16,907 nucleotides of DNA, taken from positions 1 through 16,907 of the forward strand of contig CAKPLX010000024.1 of assembly GCA_934167785.1 (NCBI GenBank), written 5' to 3'. Positions 1-7,140 of the stretch are shown here, piece after piece. Position numbers and translations under genes: made by a program. Positions within the stretch are counted from its first letter, which is position 1; every line of letters begins with the position of its first letter. Origin of the DNA: an uncultured Bacilli bacterium (lineage in GTDB: Bacteria > Bacillota_I > Bacilli_A > RF39 > UBA660). The notes beneath the pieces were generated by a model, which was not told where the DNA came from, made no database searches, and saw only the letters and a program-made list of their open reading frames with translations.

Positions 1-40
1 AATTGCTTAAGAAGATATTATATATGTTTCTAAAACTTAT

Positions 41-57
41 TGCACATTAATTGTGCA
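41..57. repeat. Inverted repeat upstream of the SRP RNA gene
   Basis: TGCACA (41-46) and TGTGCA (52-57) form a perfect 6-bp stem with a 5-nt loop, followed by CTTTC and not by a real T-run. It may be a weak terminator for a gene to the left of the window. Its arms match the GTGCA/TGCAC arms of the SRP RNA closing stem. Nothing else is recognisable in 1-112. Confidence 0.4.
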
Positions 58-112
58 CTTTCAATAAAAATCTACATCAGTTAAAATTTATTACCTTTTT
101 TATAACTTTTTG

Positions 113-141
113 TTGATTTGTGATCTTTTTTTTGTTATACT
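113..141 (+). promoter_or_regulatory. Promoter of the SRP RNA gene
   Basis: The -35 is TTGATT (113-118) and the -10 is TATACT (136-141), with a 17-bp spacer and a TG one base before the -10 (133-134), making it an extended -10. The predicted start, about 148, coincides with the first base of the closing stem of the SRP RNA. Confidence 0.75.
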
Positions 142-147
142 TATTAA

Positions 148-227
148 AGTGCAATAATCTATTTTTGGAAATAGGTCAGGACTGGAAGGTAGCAGCCTTA
201 ACAAAGATAATTATGTGCACTTTTTTT
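148..227 (+). ncRNA. ffs: Small signal recognition particle RNA (4.5S/scRNA type)
   Basis: This is the RNA of the signal recognition particle, which binds Ffh and targets membrane and secreted proteins during translation. The diagnostic apical domain is at about 174-197: GGTCAGG, a short ACT/GGT helix (181-183 with 188-190) capped by GGAA, then AGCAGCC, matching the universal SRP motif with its asymmetric internal loop. The ends close by AGTGCA (148-153) with TGCACT (216-221), continued by ATAAT (154-158) with ATTAT (210-214). A run of seven T (221-227) follows, so the closing stem plus U-run can act as the terminator. At about 75-80 nt it is the compact form without the Alu domain found in Bacillus scRNA. 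The position just upstream of dnaX is that of scr in B. subtilis. Confidence 0.93.
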
Positions 228-299
228 GTGCAATTATTACAGATATAATATTTTGATTAATTGTGGTTATATTAAAAAGAATTGTGTATAACATCATTA

Positions 300-316
300 A
301 AACGAACGTTTGTTTT
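300..316. promoter_or_regulatory. Palindromic candidate operator, LexA-box-like
   Basis: The 16-bp pseudo-palindrome AAAC-G-AACGTT-T-GTTT (300-315) has one mismatched pair. Read in another register, CGAAC-N4-GTTTT (303-316) approaches the Gram-positive SOS box CGAAC-N4-GTTCG. It lies 45 bp upstream of the dnaX -10. It would cover the start site of a weaker promoter if TATAAC at 287-292 is a second -10. Confidence 0.35.
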
Positions 317-357
317 TTGCTTTTTCTATGAATTATATGGAATTTTTTTTAATTTTA

Positions 358-366
358 TGATATAAT
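358..366 (+). promoter_or_regulatory. Extended -10 promoter of the dnaX operon
   Basis: TGATATAAT (358-366) is a perfect extended -10; no good -35 is visible. Transcription should start near 373, which excludes the ATG at 365 as a start codon because it lies inside the promoter. It supports the TTG at 392. Confidence 0.75.
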
Positions 367-391
367 GTTTCTAGTCAAGGTGGTGGTGTTT

Positions 392-2050
392 TTGGCTTAT
401 CTTGCTTTATATCGAAAATATAGACCAAGTAATTTTAATGATTTAGTTGGTCAAAATGAGATTGTGACTGTAATAAAAAATGAGATTTTGAATGATAGAT
501 TATCACATGCATACTTGTTTTCTGGGCCTAGGGGAACTGGAAAAACATCGTCAGCAAAAATAATTGCTAGGATGATAAATTGTCGAAATTTAAGTTCTGA
601 TGGAATTCCTTGTGGTATTTGTAAGAGTTGTAAAAATTTTGATAATAGTAGTGATATAGTAGAGATTGATGCCGCATCGAATAATGGAGTAGATGAAATT
701 AGGAATCTTAGGGATAAAGTAAATTTAGTTCCAAGTTATGGGAAATATAAAGTGTATATTATTGATGAGGTTCATATGTTGACAACACAAGCGTTTAATG
801 CTTTATTGAAAACTTTGGAAGAGCCGCCAGCGCATGTTATTTTTATCTTAGCAACTACAGAATTTTTTAAAATCCCGAATACTGTTGTTTCGAGATGTCA
901 AAAATTTCAATTTTTAAAATTTTCTATAAAAGATATTTGTTCCAGATTAAAATTTATATCTTCTAAGGAAAAAATAGTAGTAAATGATGAAGTTTTGTAT
1001 GAAATTTCTAGACTTTCAGATGGAGGGCTTAGAGATGCAATTAATATGTTGGATCAATTAGCTTCTTTTAATGATAAAGAAATAACTCTTGATGATGTAT
1101 ATAAATTGAATGGTGTTGCTTCTTATTTAGATTTTTTTAATTTATTGACATATGTTTTAAATAATAATTTTACAAGTATGATTGTTTTTTTTGATGAATT
1201 GGATCAAACTGGAAAAAACTTTGTTAGGTTTGTTGAAGATTTAATATCATTTATTAGTAGTATTTTAAATTTTAGTGTAACTTCTATTTTTGATTCTAAT
1301 ATAGTAGAAAGAAATGATATTGTAAAAAAATTATCTTTGCTTTATTCGGAAGATATTTTATATGATTTAATTCTATTTCTGAATGATTTATTGTTAAAAA
1401 TGAAAATGTCTTCTTGTCAAAAAATTTTATTAATTACTGAGTTTGTTAGGTTTTCGAGATCGAATTTTTCTAAAAATGCTCAAATTCAAACAAGTAAGAT
1501 CGAAAAAAATAATGTTGGTAGTAAAGCAGAAGAAAATGTTTTAGTTAGTAAGTTATCTAAAGAAAATATTGAAAAAATGAAAAAAATTAGAGTTAATAAT
1601 GCGTTTTTTTCGGCTTCTAAGGTTAAAAAAGAAGAATTTTTGAATATTTGGAGTAAAATTAAGAACTTTTCTATCGAAAATTCTAGGTATAGTTTTATTG
1701 CTGGATTTTTAAATGATGTTGATATAATGGTTGTTGGAATGAGTGATGTAATTTTTAAGGTGGAGTATAGTTCATTATTAGACAGATTGTTCGAAAATAT
1801 TAATCTTATTGAAGAATTAATTTATGAAATTAGTAAAACGAATTATAAAATTTTTTTTCTGTCTGAGGAAGAGTGGAACCTAGAAAAAAAGACATATATA
1901 AATAATTTGAAGAGTGGTTATAAATATAATTATATTAAGGAAAATGATAATGTTGATTATTTAAATAAGACAAAAGAAGTTCAATTCGAGGATAATGATT
2001 TGGAAAAAATTGTTTCTATTTTTGGAAATAGTATAATTTCTTATGAATAA
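392..2050 (+). CDS. dnaX: DNA polymerase III subunit gamma/tau (clamp loader ATPase)
   Basis: Motor subunit of the clamp loader, which opens the beta ring and loads it on primed DNA. The protein has 552 residues, close to the 563 of B. subtilis. Seen: Walker A GPRGTGKT (45-52), four zinc cysteines C64, C74, C77 and C80, Walker B with DEVH (125-128), and the SRC arginine finger (167-169). Sensor 2 follows in GGLRDAINMLDQ. The C-terminal half is diverged and lysine-rich, as in tau. The start is TTG at 392, giving the family-typical start (L/M)AYLALYRKYRP, with AAGGTGG at 378-384 as ribosome binding site; the upstream ATG at 365 is inside the promoter. It leads the operon and is followed 30 nt later by ybaB. 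A run of seven A at 1580-1586 has a -1 frame stop directly after it (see findings). Confidence 0.97.
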   Translation: MAYLALYRKYRPSNFNDLVGQNEIVTVIKNEILNDRLSHAYLFSGPRGTGKTSSAKIIARMINCRNLSSDGIPCGICKSCKNFDNSSDIVEIDAASNNGVDEIRNLRDKVNLVPSYGKYKVYIIDEVHMLTTQAFNALLKTLEEPPAHVIFILATTEFFKIPNTVVSRCQKFQFLKFSIKDICSRLKFISSKEKIVVNDEVLYEISRLSDGGLRDAINMLDQLASFNDKEITLDDVYKLNGVASYLDFFNLLTYVLNNNFTSMIVFFDELDQTGKNFVRFVEDLISFISSILNFSVTSIFDSNIVERNDIVKKLSLLYSEDILYDLILFLNDLLLKMKMSSCQKILLITEFVRFSRSNFSKNAQIQTSKIEKNNVGSKAEENVLVSKLSKENIEKMKKIRVNNAFFSASKVKKEEFLNIWSKIKNFSIENSRYSFIAGFLNDVDIMVVGMSDVIFKVEYSSLLDRLFENINLIEELIYEISKTNYKIFFLSEEEWNLEKKTYINNLKSGYKYNYIKENDNVDYLNKTKEVQFEDNDLEKIVSIFGNSIISYE

Positions 2051-2080
2051 TTAATTTTTTTAAAGGAAAGGTGATTTAAA

Positions 2081-2380
2081 ATGAATATTCAACAAATAAT
2101 GAAACAAGCACAAAAAATGCAAAAGGAATTACAAAAAGAACAAGATGAGTTAGCAAAAACTCATTATGAAGGAAAATCTTCGCTTGTTACTGTTGTTTTA
2201 GATGGAAATAAAAACGTTATTTCAGTAAATATTAGTAATGAAAGTTCTTTTGACAAAGATGATATTTCTTTATTGGAAGATATGATTGTAGTGGCATTTA
2301 AAGAGGCTGAAAAAAAAGTTGATAAGGATAAAGAAAAAAGATTTGAGAAATATGGTTCAGGGTTAGCAGGTATGATGTAA
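2081..2380 (+). CDS. ebfC: YbaB/EbfC family nucleoid-associated protein
   Basis: A 99-residue member of the YbaB/EbfC family of small dimeric DNA-binding proteins that coat the nucleoid. The N-terminal helix is Gln/Lys-rich (MNIQQIMKQAQKMQKELQ), followed by a small beta sheet (around 33-52) and a second charged helix with the family-type ending GSGLAGMM. The sequence AAAGGAAAGGTGAT precedes the ATG and gives a strong ribosome binding site. It sits between dnaX and recR as in most bacteria. Its stop codon is directly followed by the recR ATG with no spacing, so the two are probably translationally coupled. The family is certain; the exact cellular role is less settled. Confidence 0.95.
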   Translation: MNIQQIMKQAQKMQKELQKEQDELAKTHYEGKSSLVTVVLDGNKNVISVNISNESSFDKDDISLLEDMIVVAFKEAEKKVDKDKEKRFEKYGSGLAGMM

Positions 2381-2983
2381 ATGTTTCCTAATAGTTTAAA
2401 AAAAATTATTGATAATTTTAAAAAATTTCCAGGAATTGGTACAAAAACAGCTGAGAGATTAGGATTTTCTTTATTTGATTTTTCGAAGGATCAATTGTCC
2501 GAATTTTCCGATGCTTTACTTGAATTTAGAGATAAAATTTGCTATTGTTCAGTTTGTGGAAACATTTCCGAAGGGAATGTTTGTTCAATTTGTTCTGATT
2601 CTACACGTAATTCGGAGATAATTTTGATTGTAGAACGCCCTAAAGATGTTTTTTTGTTTGAAAAAATTGGTGTTTATAAAGGAATGTATCATATTTTAAA
2701 TGGTTTGATATCTCCTATAGAGAGAATTGGACCAGATGATATTAATCTTTCTAATTTAATTGATAGACTTAAATTTGGTGAAATTAAAGAGATTATTTTT
2801 GGGTTAAAACCTAATATTGAAGGAGAAACTACTATACAATACATAAAAAAAATAATTAATGATTTGAATTTAGAAGTTAAAATTTCTAAATTGGCAATTG
2901 GGGTTCCAATTGGTACTGATATGGAATATATAGATGCATTAACACTTGAATTGGCAATTGATGAACGAAAGAACGTTAATTAA
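2381..2983 (+). CDS. recR: Recombination mediator protein RecR
   Basis: A 200-residue RecR, the usual length. It forms a ring with RecO/RecF and helps load RecA at gaps. Order of domains: helix-hairpin-helix at the N-terminus with FPGIGTKTAERLGF (16-29), a C4 zinc finger C56-X2-C59-X8-C68-X2-C71, then a Toprim domain beginning with IILIVERPKDV (80-90). The C-terminus contains GVPIGTDMEYIDALTLELA, matching the conserved Walker-B-like end of RecR (usually GxxxGxxLEYxDxxTL). The start ATG directly follows the ebfC stop codon and has no strong ribosome binding site of its own, so translation is probably coupled to ebfC. Confidence 0.97.
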   Translation: MFPNSLKKIIDNFKKFPGIGTKTAERLGFSLFDFSKDQLSEFSDALLEFRDKICYCSVCGNISEGNVCSICSDSTRNSEIILIVERPKDVFLFEKIGVYKGMYHILNGLISPIERIGPDDINLSNLIDRLKFGEIKEIIFGLKPNIEGETTIQYIKKIINDLNLEVKISKLAIGVPIGTDMEYIDALTLELAIDERKNVN

Positions 2984-3019
2984 TGATTTTTTGAGCATAG
3001 TGTTTAATGGGTGAGAAAT

Positions 3020-3202
3020 TTGAATAATCTTGTATTTTTTATGAAACGTATTGTGATATCAGTGTTGTTAATTTATTCTTTTAACAATTTTGGTATTTTC
3101 TTAAATTTTATTATTCCTATTAATTTCTTTACAGTTTTACTTGTGTCATTGTTTGATGTTTCAGCTGTTTTTTGTTTGTTTTTATTTTCAATGATTTTTT
3201 AG
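3020..3202 (+). CDS. bofA: Short BofA-like membrane protein
   Basis: A 60-residue, two-helix membrane protein. The C-terminal part, N-x-x-GIFLNFIIPINFFT then a hydrophobic segment with LFDVSAVFCLFLF, resembles BofA, which in Bacillus has ...GIHIPINLVTAAISGILGIPG. BofA in B. subtilis holds the SpoIVFB protease inactive during sigma-K maturation. Membrane segments lie at about 11-30 and 38-58, with the IPIN motif at 32-35. The position also fits, since bofA lies just downstream of recR in Bacillus. The protein lacks about 25 N-terminal residues relative to BofA (87 residues). TTG at 3020 is preferred because GGGTGAG (3009-3015) sits 4 nt upstream; GTG at 3011 and ATG at 3041 are alternatives. 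The function is inferred from similarity and position. Confidence 0.72.
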   Translation: MNNLVFFMKRIVISVLLIYSFNNFGIFLNFIIPINFFTVLLVSLFDVSAVFCLFLFSMIF

Positions 3203-3216
3203 GGCAGGTGAGAAAA

Positions 3217-4191
3217 TTGATAAATAATTATGAAAATTGTCAGCCTTTTGTTTATCAGGTTATTAAAAATTCTGTTTTGAATGATCATTTGTCTCATGCT
3301 TATTTGTTTGATGCTAATAACTATACGGAGGCTTTTGATTTTGTAATTTCTATTATTAAATTTATTTTTTGTAAAGATCATCTTGTACAAAAAGATCATT
3401 TTAAATGTGGAGGATGTAGCATTTGTTCTAGAATAGATAACGGTAATTATCCAGAATTCAAAATTATAGAACCTGATGGTTCAGTTATCAAAAAAGAGCA
3501 ACTTTTAGAATTACAAGAAGATTTTAATTTATCTAGTATAGAAGGTAATTATAGAATTTATCTTATAAAAGATTGTGATAAAATGAATAAACAAGCCTCA
3601 AATAGTTTATTAAAATTTTTGGAGGAACCTGTAGATGGTGTTATTGCTTTCCTTTTAACGAATCATTTTAGTGGTTTGTTAGATACTATTGTGTCGCGGT
3701 GTCAAATTTTTCATTTAAAAAGTAATAGTAGTTATCAGATGAAGAATACTTTAGAAAATTTTGGTGTTATTTTTGATTTTTTTAGTAAAAATAACAATAT
3801 TGAAGATGTTGATGAATTACAGTTAGCAATAATTGATGAAGTTTTGGTTTTTGCTAATTATTATGAAGAAAATGGTTTAGATTTTTTAATTTATATAAAG
3901 AAAAAATGGCAGAAAATTTTGAACTCAAGAGATAATACTATTGCTGGATTTTTATTGTTAATATATTTGTATTATGATGCTTTAAAATATAAATTTTCCT
4001 TTGAAGAGTATTTTTTTTCAGATCATTTAAATGATATTTCATTTATTGCAAATTTAAATTCTATTGATAGTTTAATTTATAAGATAGAGTTGTTTCAATA
4101 TGGCTATAATACTTTAAGAAATAATGTTAATGTTAATCTTTTGGTAGATGATGTGATAATTAGATTGGGTGAGTTGAATGAAGATAGCTGA
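3217..4191 (+). CDS. holB: DNA polymerase III subunit delta'
   Basis: The delta' stator subunit of the clamp loader, 324 residues. It has the AAA+ fold of DnaX but no Walker A: LFDANNYTEAF (30-40) replaces the P-loop, as is usual for delta'. Zinc cysteines are C52, C64, C67 and C70, and the SRC arginine-finger motif is kept at 160-162. The stretch LNDHLSHAYLF is nearly the same as LNDRLSHAYLF in DnaX, showing the shared origin. The TTG at 3217 is chosen as start because it gives the family start (M)INNYENxQP and has AGGTGAG (3206-3212) 4 nt upstream; earlier starts in frame would run into the bofA-like gene. The last 14 nt overlap ricT. In Bacillus tmk, yaaQ and yaaR precede holB; here they are absent. 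Confidence 0.95.
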   Translation: MINNYENCQPFVYQVIKNSVLNDHLSHAYLFDANNYTEAFDFVISIIKFIFCKDHLVQKDHFKCGGCSICSRIDNGNYPEFKIIEPDGSVIKKEQLLELQEDFNLSSIEGNYRIYLIKDCDKMNKQASNSLLKFLEEPVDGVIAFLLTNHFSGLLDTIVSRCQIFHLKSNSSYQMKNTLENFGVIFDFFSKNNNIEDVDELQLAIIDEVLVFANYYEENGLDFLIYIKKKWQKILNSRDNTIAGFLLLIYLYYDALKYKFSFEEYFFSDHLNDISFIANLNSIDSLIYKIELFQYGYNTLRNNVNVNLLVDDVIIRLGELNEDS

Positions 4192-4966
4192 AGTTTATTT
4201 TGATTATAATAATACATACTCTTATTGTAAAAGTGAGAATTTAATTTTAAAAAAGAATATGTTTGTTGTTGTGAATACTAGCAAAGGATTACAAATCGGT
4301 AAAATTATTAATTTTGTTAAAGATTTATTTGCTTTTAATAATGTTGATTTGAATTTAATTGTTAGGCCCACTAATAAAAAGGATTATTGTCATTACTTGG
4401 AAAATAAAAAGTTAGAAAAAAATGCTTTAGATACTTGTAAGAAAATAGTATTAAAAGATGAGTTATCAATGACTATTTTAGATTCACATTATAGTTTTGA
4501 CCGATCTCAATTAATTTTTCGATTTGTTGCTGATGAAAGAGTTGATTTTAGGCAGTTAGCTCGGGAATTGGGGACAATATTTAGGACAAGAATAGAACTT
4601 AGACAAATTGGAATACGAGATAAAGCTAAAGAAGTTGGTGGAATTGGTCCATGTGGTAGATTGTTATGTTGCAGTAGTTTTTTGAAAACATTTGACAGTG
4701 TGACCATCAATATGGCAAAAAATCAAAATGTTTCTCTTAATCCTTCCAAAATAAATGGATTATGTGGCAGGTTGCTATGTTGTTTAAGATATGAAAATGA
4801 TCTTTACGCAGAAAAGAGAAAAAAAATCCCTAAAATTGGTTCTTATATGGATTCTTCTTATGGTAAGGCAAAAGTAGTAAGTATTAGTGTTATTCAAGAA
4901 AAATATGTGATTGAGTTAGAAAATAAGACTAGAATAGAAGTTGATTATAATGATAGTAAAAAATAA
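4178..4966 (+). CDS. ricT: RicT/YaaT family regulatory protein (PSP1 domain)
   Basis: A 262-residue PSP1-domain protein of the YaaT/RicT family. In B. subtilis RicT with RicA and RicF binds iron-sulfur clusters and stimulates RNase Y mRNA processing and the phosphorelay to Spo0A. The two diagnostic cysteine motifs CGRLLCC are at 159-165 and 196-202, separated by MAKNQNVSLNPSKINGL as in the family. It overlaps the end of holB by 14 nt, with GGTGAG (4168-4173) 4 nt before the ATG. The holB-yaaT-yabB order is that of Bacillus except that yabA is missing. No ricA or ricF is in this window, so whether the complex exists here is unknown. Confidence 0.93.
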   Translation: MKIAEVYFDYNNTYSYCKSENLILKKNMFVVVNTSKGLQIGKIINFVKDLFAFNNVDLNLIVRPTNKKDYCHYLENKKLEKNALDTCKKIVLKDELSMTILDSHYSFDRSQLIFRFVADERVDFRQLARELGTIFRTRIELRQIGIRDKAKEVGGIGPCGRLLCCSSFLKTFDSVTINMAKNQNVSLNPSKINGLCGRLLCCLRYENDLYAEKRKKIPKIGSYMDSSYGKAKVVSISVIQEKYVIELENKTRIEVDYNDSKK

Positions 4967-5675
4967 ATTGTTAAATTTAGATGCTGTTATTTTTCAAAAT
5001 GAAGATTGGTTTAAATTTTCTTTAGATTCTGTTTTGTTGGCTAATTTTGTAACTATTAATTTGAAAACAAAAAAAATTATGGATTTTGCAACAGGGAATG
5101 CACCAATACCCATGCTTCTTTCTTATAGGACTAGGGCATTAATTTATGGTGTAGAGTATCAGGATTGTATTTTTCAACTTGGATTAAAATCAATTAATGA
5201 TAATCGAATGGGAGATCAAATTCATCTTTTATGTAAAGATATTTCTAACATTCAAGATAGTTTTGGAAGTGATTCATTTGATACAGTTACTTGTAATCCC
5301 CCATATTTTATGGTTAATGATTTTAGTTATCTTAATCACAATGAAGTAAAGGCAATTGCTAGACATGAACTATTTTTAAATTTGGATATTGTTTTAAAAC
5401 AAGCTTTTTACTTATTAAAAACTGGTGGTAATTTTGCAATGATTCACCGAACTGAACGTCTGGGAGAGATAATTGATAAAATGAAAAAATATCATTTGGA
5501 ACCAAAAAAAATTCAATTTATTTATCCTAAAATGGGAAAAAACAGTGACTTATTTTTGATAGAAGGTATTAAAAATGGTAAATCAGGTTTAAAAATGTTA
5601 TTTCCATTGATTATTCATAGTGAAAATGGTCATTATACAGATGAAGTTTTAAAAATTTTAGAGTTTAGATATTAG
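4950..5675 (+). CDS. TrmN6-like SAM-dependent tRNA (adenine-N6)-methyltransferase
   Basis: A 241-residue class I methyltransferase of the YfiC/YabB (TrmN6) group, which in E. coli methylates A37 of tRNA1Val. Seen: SAM-binding motif I DFATGNAP (45-52) and the N6-adenine catalytic motif NPPY (116-119). The N-terminal FSLDSVLLANF resembles the typical F.LDSVLLA.F of the family. The start is taken as ATG 4950, inside the end of ricT (17-nt overlap), with AGAAG at 4936-4940; a TTG at 4941 in the same frame is an alternative. In Bacillus yabB lies at the same place, before yazA and rsmI; yazA is absent here. The family is clear; the exact tRNA target is inferred. Confidence 0.9.
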   Translation: MIVKNKLLNLDAVIFQNEDWFKFSLDSVLLANFVTINLKTKKIMDFATGNAPIPMLLSYRTRALIYGVEYQDCIFQLGLKSINDNRMGDQIHLLCKDISNIQDSFGSDSFDTVTCNPPYFMVNDFSYLNHNEVKAIARHELFLNLDIVLKQAFYLLKTGGNFAMIHRTERLGEIIDKMKKYHLEPKKIQFIYPKMGKNSDLFLIEGIKNGKSGLKMLFPLIIHSENGHYTDEVLKILEFRY

Positions 5676-5685
5676 GAGGTTTTTT

Positions 5686-6531
5686 ATGTGGAAAAAGAGT
5701 TATGATGATGGTCCAACTTTATATTTAATTCCTACACCAATTGGAAATATGGAGGATATTACTTTTCGAGGGTTAAAAATTTTAAAAACTGTAGAAGTTG
5801 TATTTTCTGAAGATACTAGAGTGACACAAAAATTATTGAATTTTTTTGAAATTAAGAAAAAATTAATTTCTCTTCATGATCACAATGAAAATATTGTAAA
5901 GGAAGAAGTCCTTTCATATTTAAGAAATGGGTTAGATGTTGCCCTTGTAACAGATAGGGGAACTCCTGTTATTAGTGATCCGGGTTATAAAACAGTATCT
6001 TATATTAGTAAAAATGGTTATTCTGTTGTTGCGCTCCCTGGGGCCTGTGCTTTTGTTCCAGCATTAATTGTTTCTGGACTTAATCCACAACCATTTACTT
6101 TTTATGGCTTTTTAGATAGTAGGATAGAAAAACGGAAAAAAGAACTTCAAGAATTGAAATTTGTTACGAATACTCTTATTTTTTATGAGGCTCCACATCG
6201 TATTTTTCAGACAATGAAATTGATGCTAGAGATTTTTGGTGATAGAGATGTTAGTCTCTCTAGAGAGATTACTAAGAAGTTTGAAAGTGTTTATCGAGGA
6301 AAAATTTCTGATTTATTAAAGACCTTAGAAGATGTGAAGGGAGAATTTGTTGTAGTTGTTTCTGGCTTTGATCATATGTTTATTGATAAGAGTTTAGGGG
6401 TGGTTGAGCAGGTACAATTTTATATAGATAATGGAATGGAAAAAATGGAAGCAATAAAAATGGTTGCTAGGGAAAAAGAAATGAAAAAAAATGATGTTTA
6501 TTCAATGTATCATCAGGAGGAAAAGAGATGA
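5686..6531 (+). CDS. rsmI: 16S rRNA (cytidine(1402)-2'-O)-methyltransferase RsmI
   Basis: A 281-residue tetrapyrrole-methylase-fold enzyme that methylates the 2'-OH of C1402 in the decoding centre of 16S rRNA using SAM. Seen: the N-terminal YLIPTPIGNMEDITFR (13-28), SEDTR (41-45), TDRGTPVISDPG (89-100; most homologues have an Ala where this one has R91), ALPGAC (117-121) and YEAPHR (167-172), then SREITKKFE (192-200). AGGAGG at 5674-5679 overlaps the stop of the previous gene and lies 6 nt before the ATG. The stop codon overlaps the pth start by 4 nt (ATGA), so the two are coupled. Confidence 0.96.
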   Translation: MWKKSYDDGPTLYLIPTPIGNMEDITFRGLKILKTVEVVFSEDTRVTQKLLNFFEIKKKLISLHDHNENIVKEEVLSYLRNGLDVALVTDRGTPVISDPGYKTVSYISKNGYSVVALPGACAFVPALIVSGLNPQPFTFYGFLDSRIEKRKKELQELKFVTNTLIFYEAPHRIFQTMKLMLEIFGDRDVSLSREITKKFESVYRGKISDLLKTLEDVKGEFVVVVSGFDHMFIDKSLGVVEQVQFYIDNGMEKMEAIKMVAREKEMKKNDVYSMYHQEEKR

Positions 6532-7088
6532 AATTAATAGTTGGCTTAGGAAATCCAGGAAAAGAGTATATTCATACTCGACATAATATTGGTTTTCAGT
6601 TGTTGGATTATATTGCTAATAAAAATCATTTTTCTTTTTCGAAGAAAAAATTTAATGCAGTTTATGCTGAAGAAGTTATTGATGGAGAAAAAGTTTTGTT
6701 AATTAAACCACTATCTTATATGAATTTGTCAGGTTCGGTTGTGGAAAAGTTTGTATCTTTTTATAAAATTAATTTTAATGATATTTTAGTTATTCAAGAT
6801 GATTTGGATATGAATTTTGGAAGAATTAAAATTGTCTATGACAGTAGTTGCGGTGGGCATAATGGGATCAGAGATATTGAAAGATGTCTTGGAACTAAAA
6901 AGTATTCTAGGTTAAAAATAGGAATAGCACGTGATGAAAAAATTGATACTAAGGACTATGTTTTGGGAGTTTTTAGTAAAGATGAGCAGCAAGGTATCGA
7001 AAAAATAGATCAATATTTGAAAAATATAGTTAATGATTTTTGTAGTATGAGTTTAGAAAATTTGATGAGTAAATATAATCGTAAATAG
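6528..7088 (+). CDS. pth: Peptidyl-tRNA hydrolase
   Basis: A 186-residue bacterial Pth, which frees tRNA from peptidyl-tRNAs that drop off ribosomes; it is spoVC in B. subtilis. Seen: GLGNPGKEYIHTRHNIGF with catalytic His19, the substrate Asn20, KPLSYMNLSG, QDDLD with the conserved Asp pair 91-92, and CGGHNGIRDI with KYSRLKIGI. The length is typical. AGGAGG (6515-6520) is 7 nt before the ATG. The gene overlaps rsmI by 4 nt and is followed 52 nt later by mfd, the pth-mfd order seen in Bacillus (where the small gene fin lies between them; no fin is seen here). Confidence 0.97.
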   Translation: MKLIVGLGNPGKEYIHTRHNIGFQLLDYIANKNHFSFSKKKFNAVYAEEVIDGEKVLLIKPLSYMNLSGSVVEKFVSFYKINFNDILVIQDDLDMNFGRIKIVYDSSCGGHNGIRDIERCLGTKKYSRLKIGIARDEKIDTKDYVLGVFSKDEQQGIEKIDQYLKNIVNDFCSMSLENLMSKYNRK

Positions 7089-7092
7089 AATT

Positions 7093-7139
7093 AAAATACT
7101 TATCATGTTTTTTCTTTTATGAAAAGGAAGGAGTATTTT
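7093..7139 (+). promoter_or_regulatory. Possible stem-loop across the mfd ribosome binding site
   Basis: AAAATACT (7093-7100) can pair perfectly with AGTATTTT (7132-7139). Inside it CTTTT (7114-7118) can pair with AAAAG (7122-7126). Together they would enclose the mfd ribosome binding site GGAAGGAG (7126-7133). The stems are AT-rich and weak, and no promoter is seen in this gap. Confidence 0.3.
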
Positions 7140-7140
7140 T

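Noticed and set aside
365..391. ATG at 365 as the dnaX start
   Set aside because: It lies in the -10 TATAAT (361-366), so it is not in the transcript; the family N-terminus begins at the TTG at 392.
1622..1631. AAAAAAG in dnaX as an E. coli-type frameshift site
   Set aside because: The 0-frame is AAA-AAA-GAA, not A-AAA-AAG, so the canonical double slip does not fit; the A7 run at 1580 is the better candidate.
3199..3399. Minus-strand open frame opposite the start of holB
   Set aside because: It is a shadow of holB with low-complexity composition and no promoter.
4507..4710. Minus-strand open frame inside ricT
   Set aside because: It is opposite the conserved CGRLLCC region, so it is a coding shadow.
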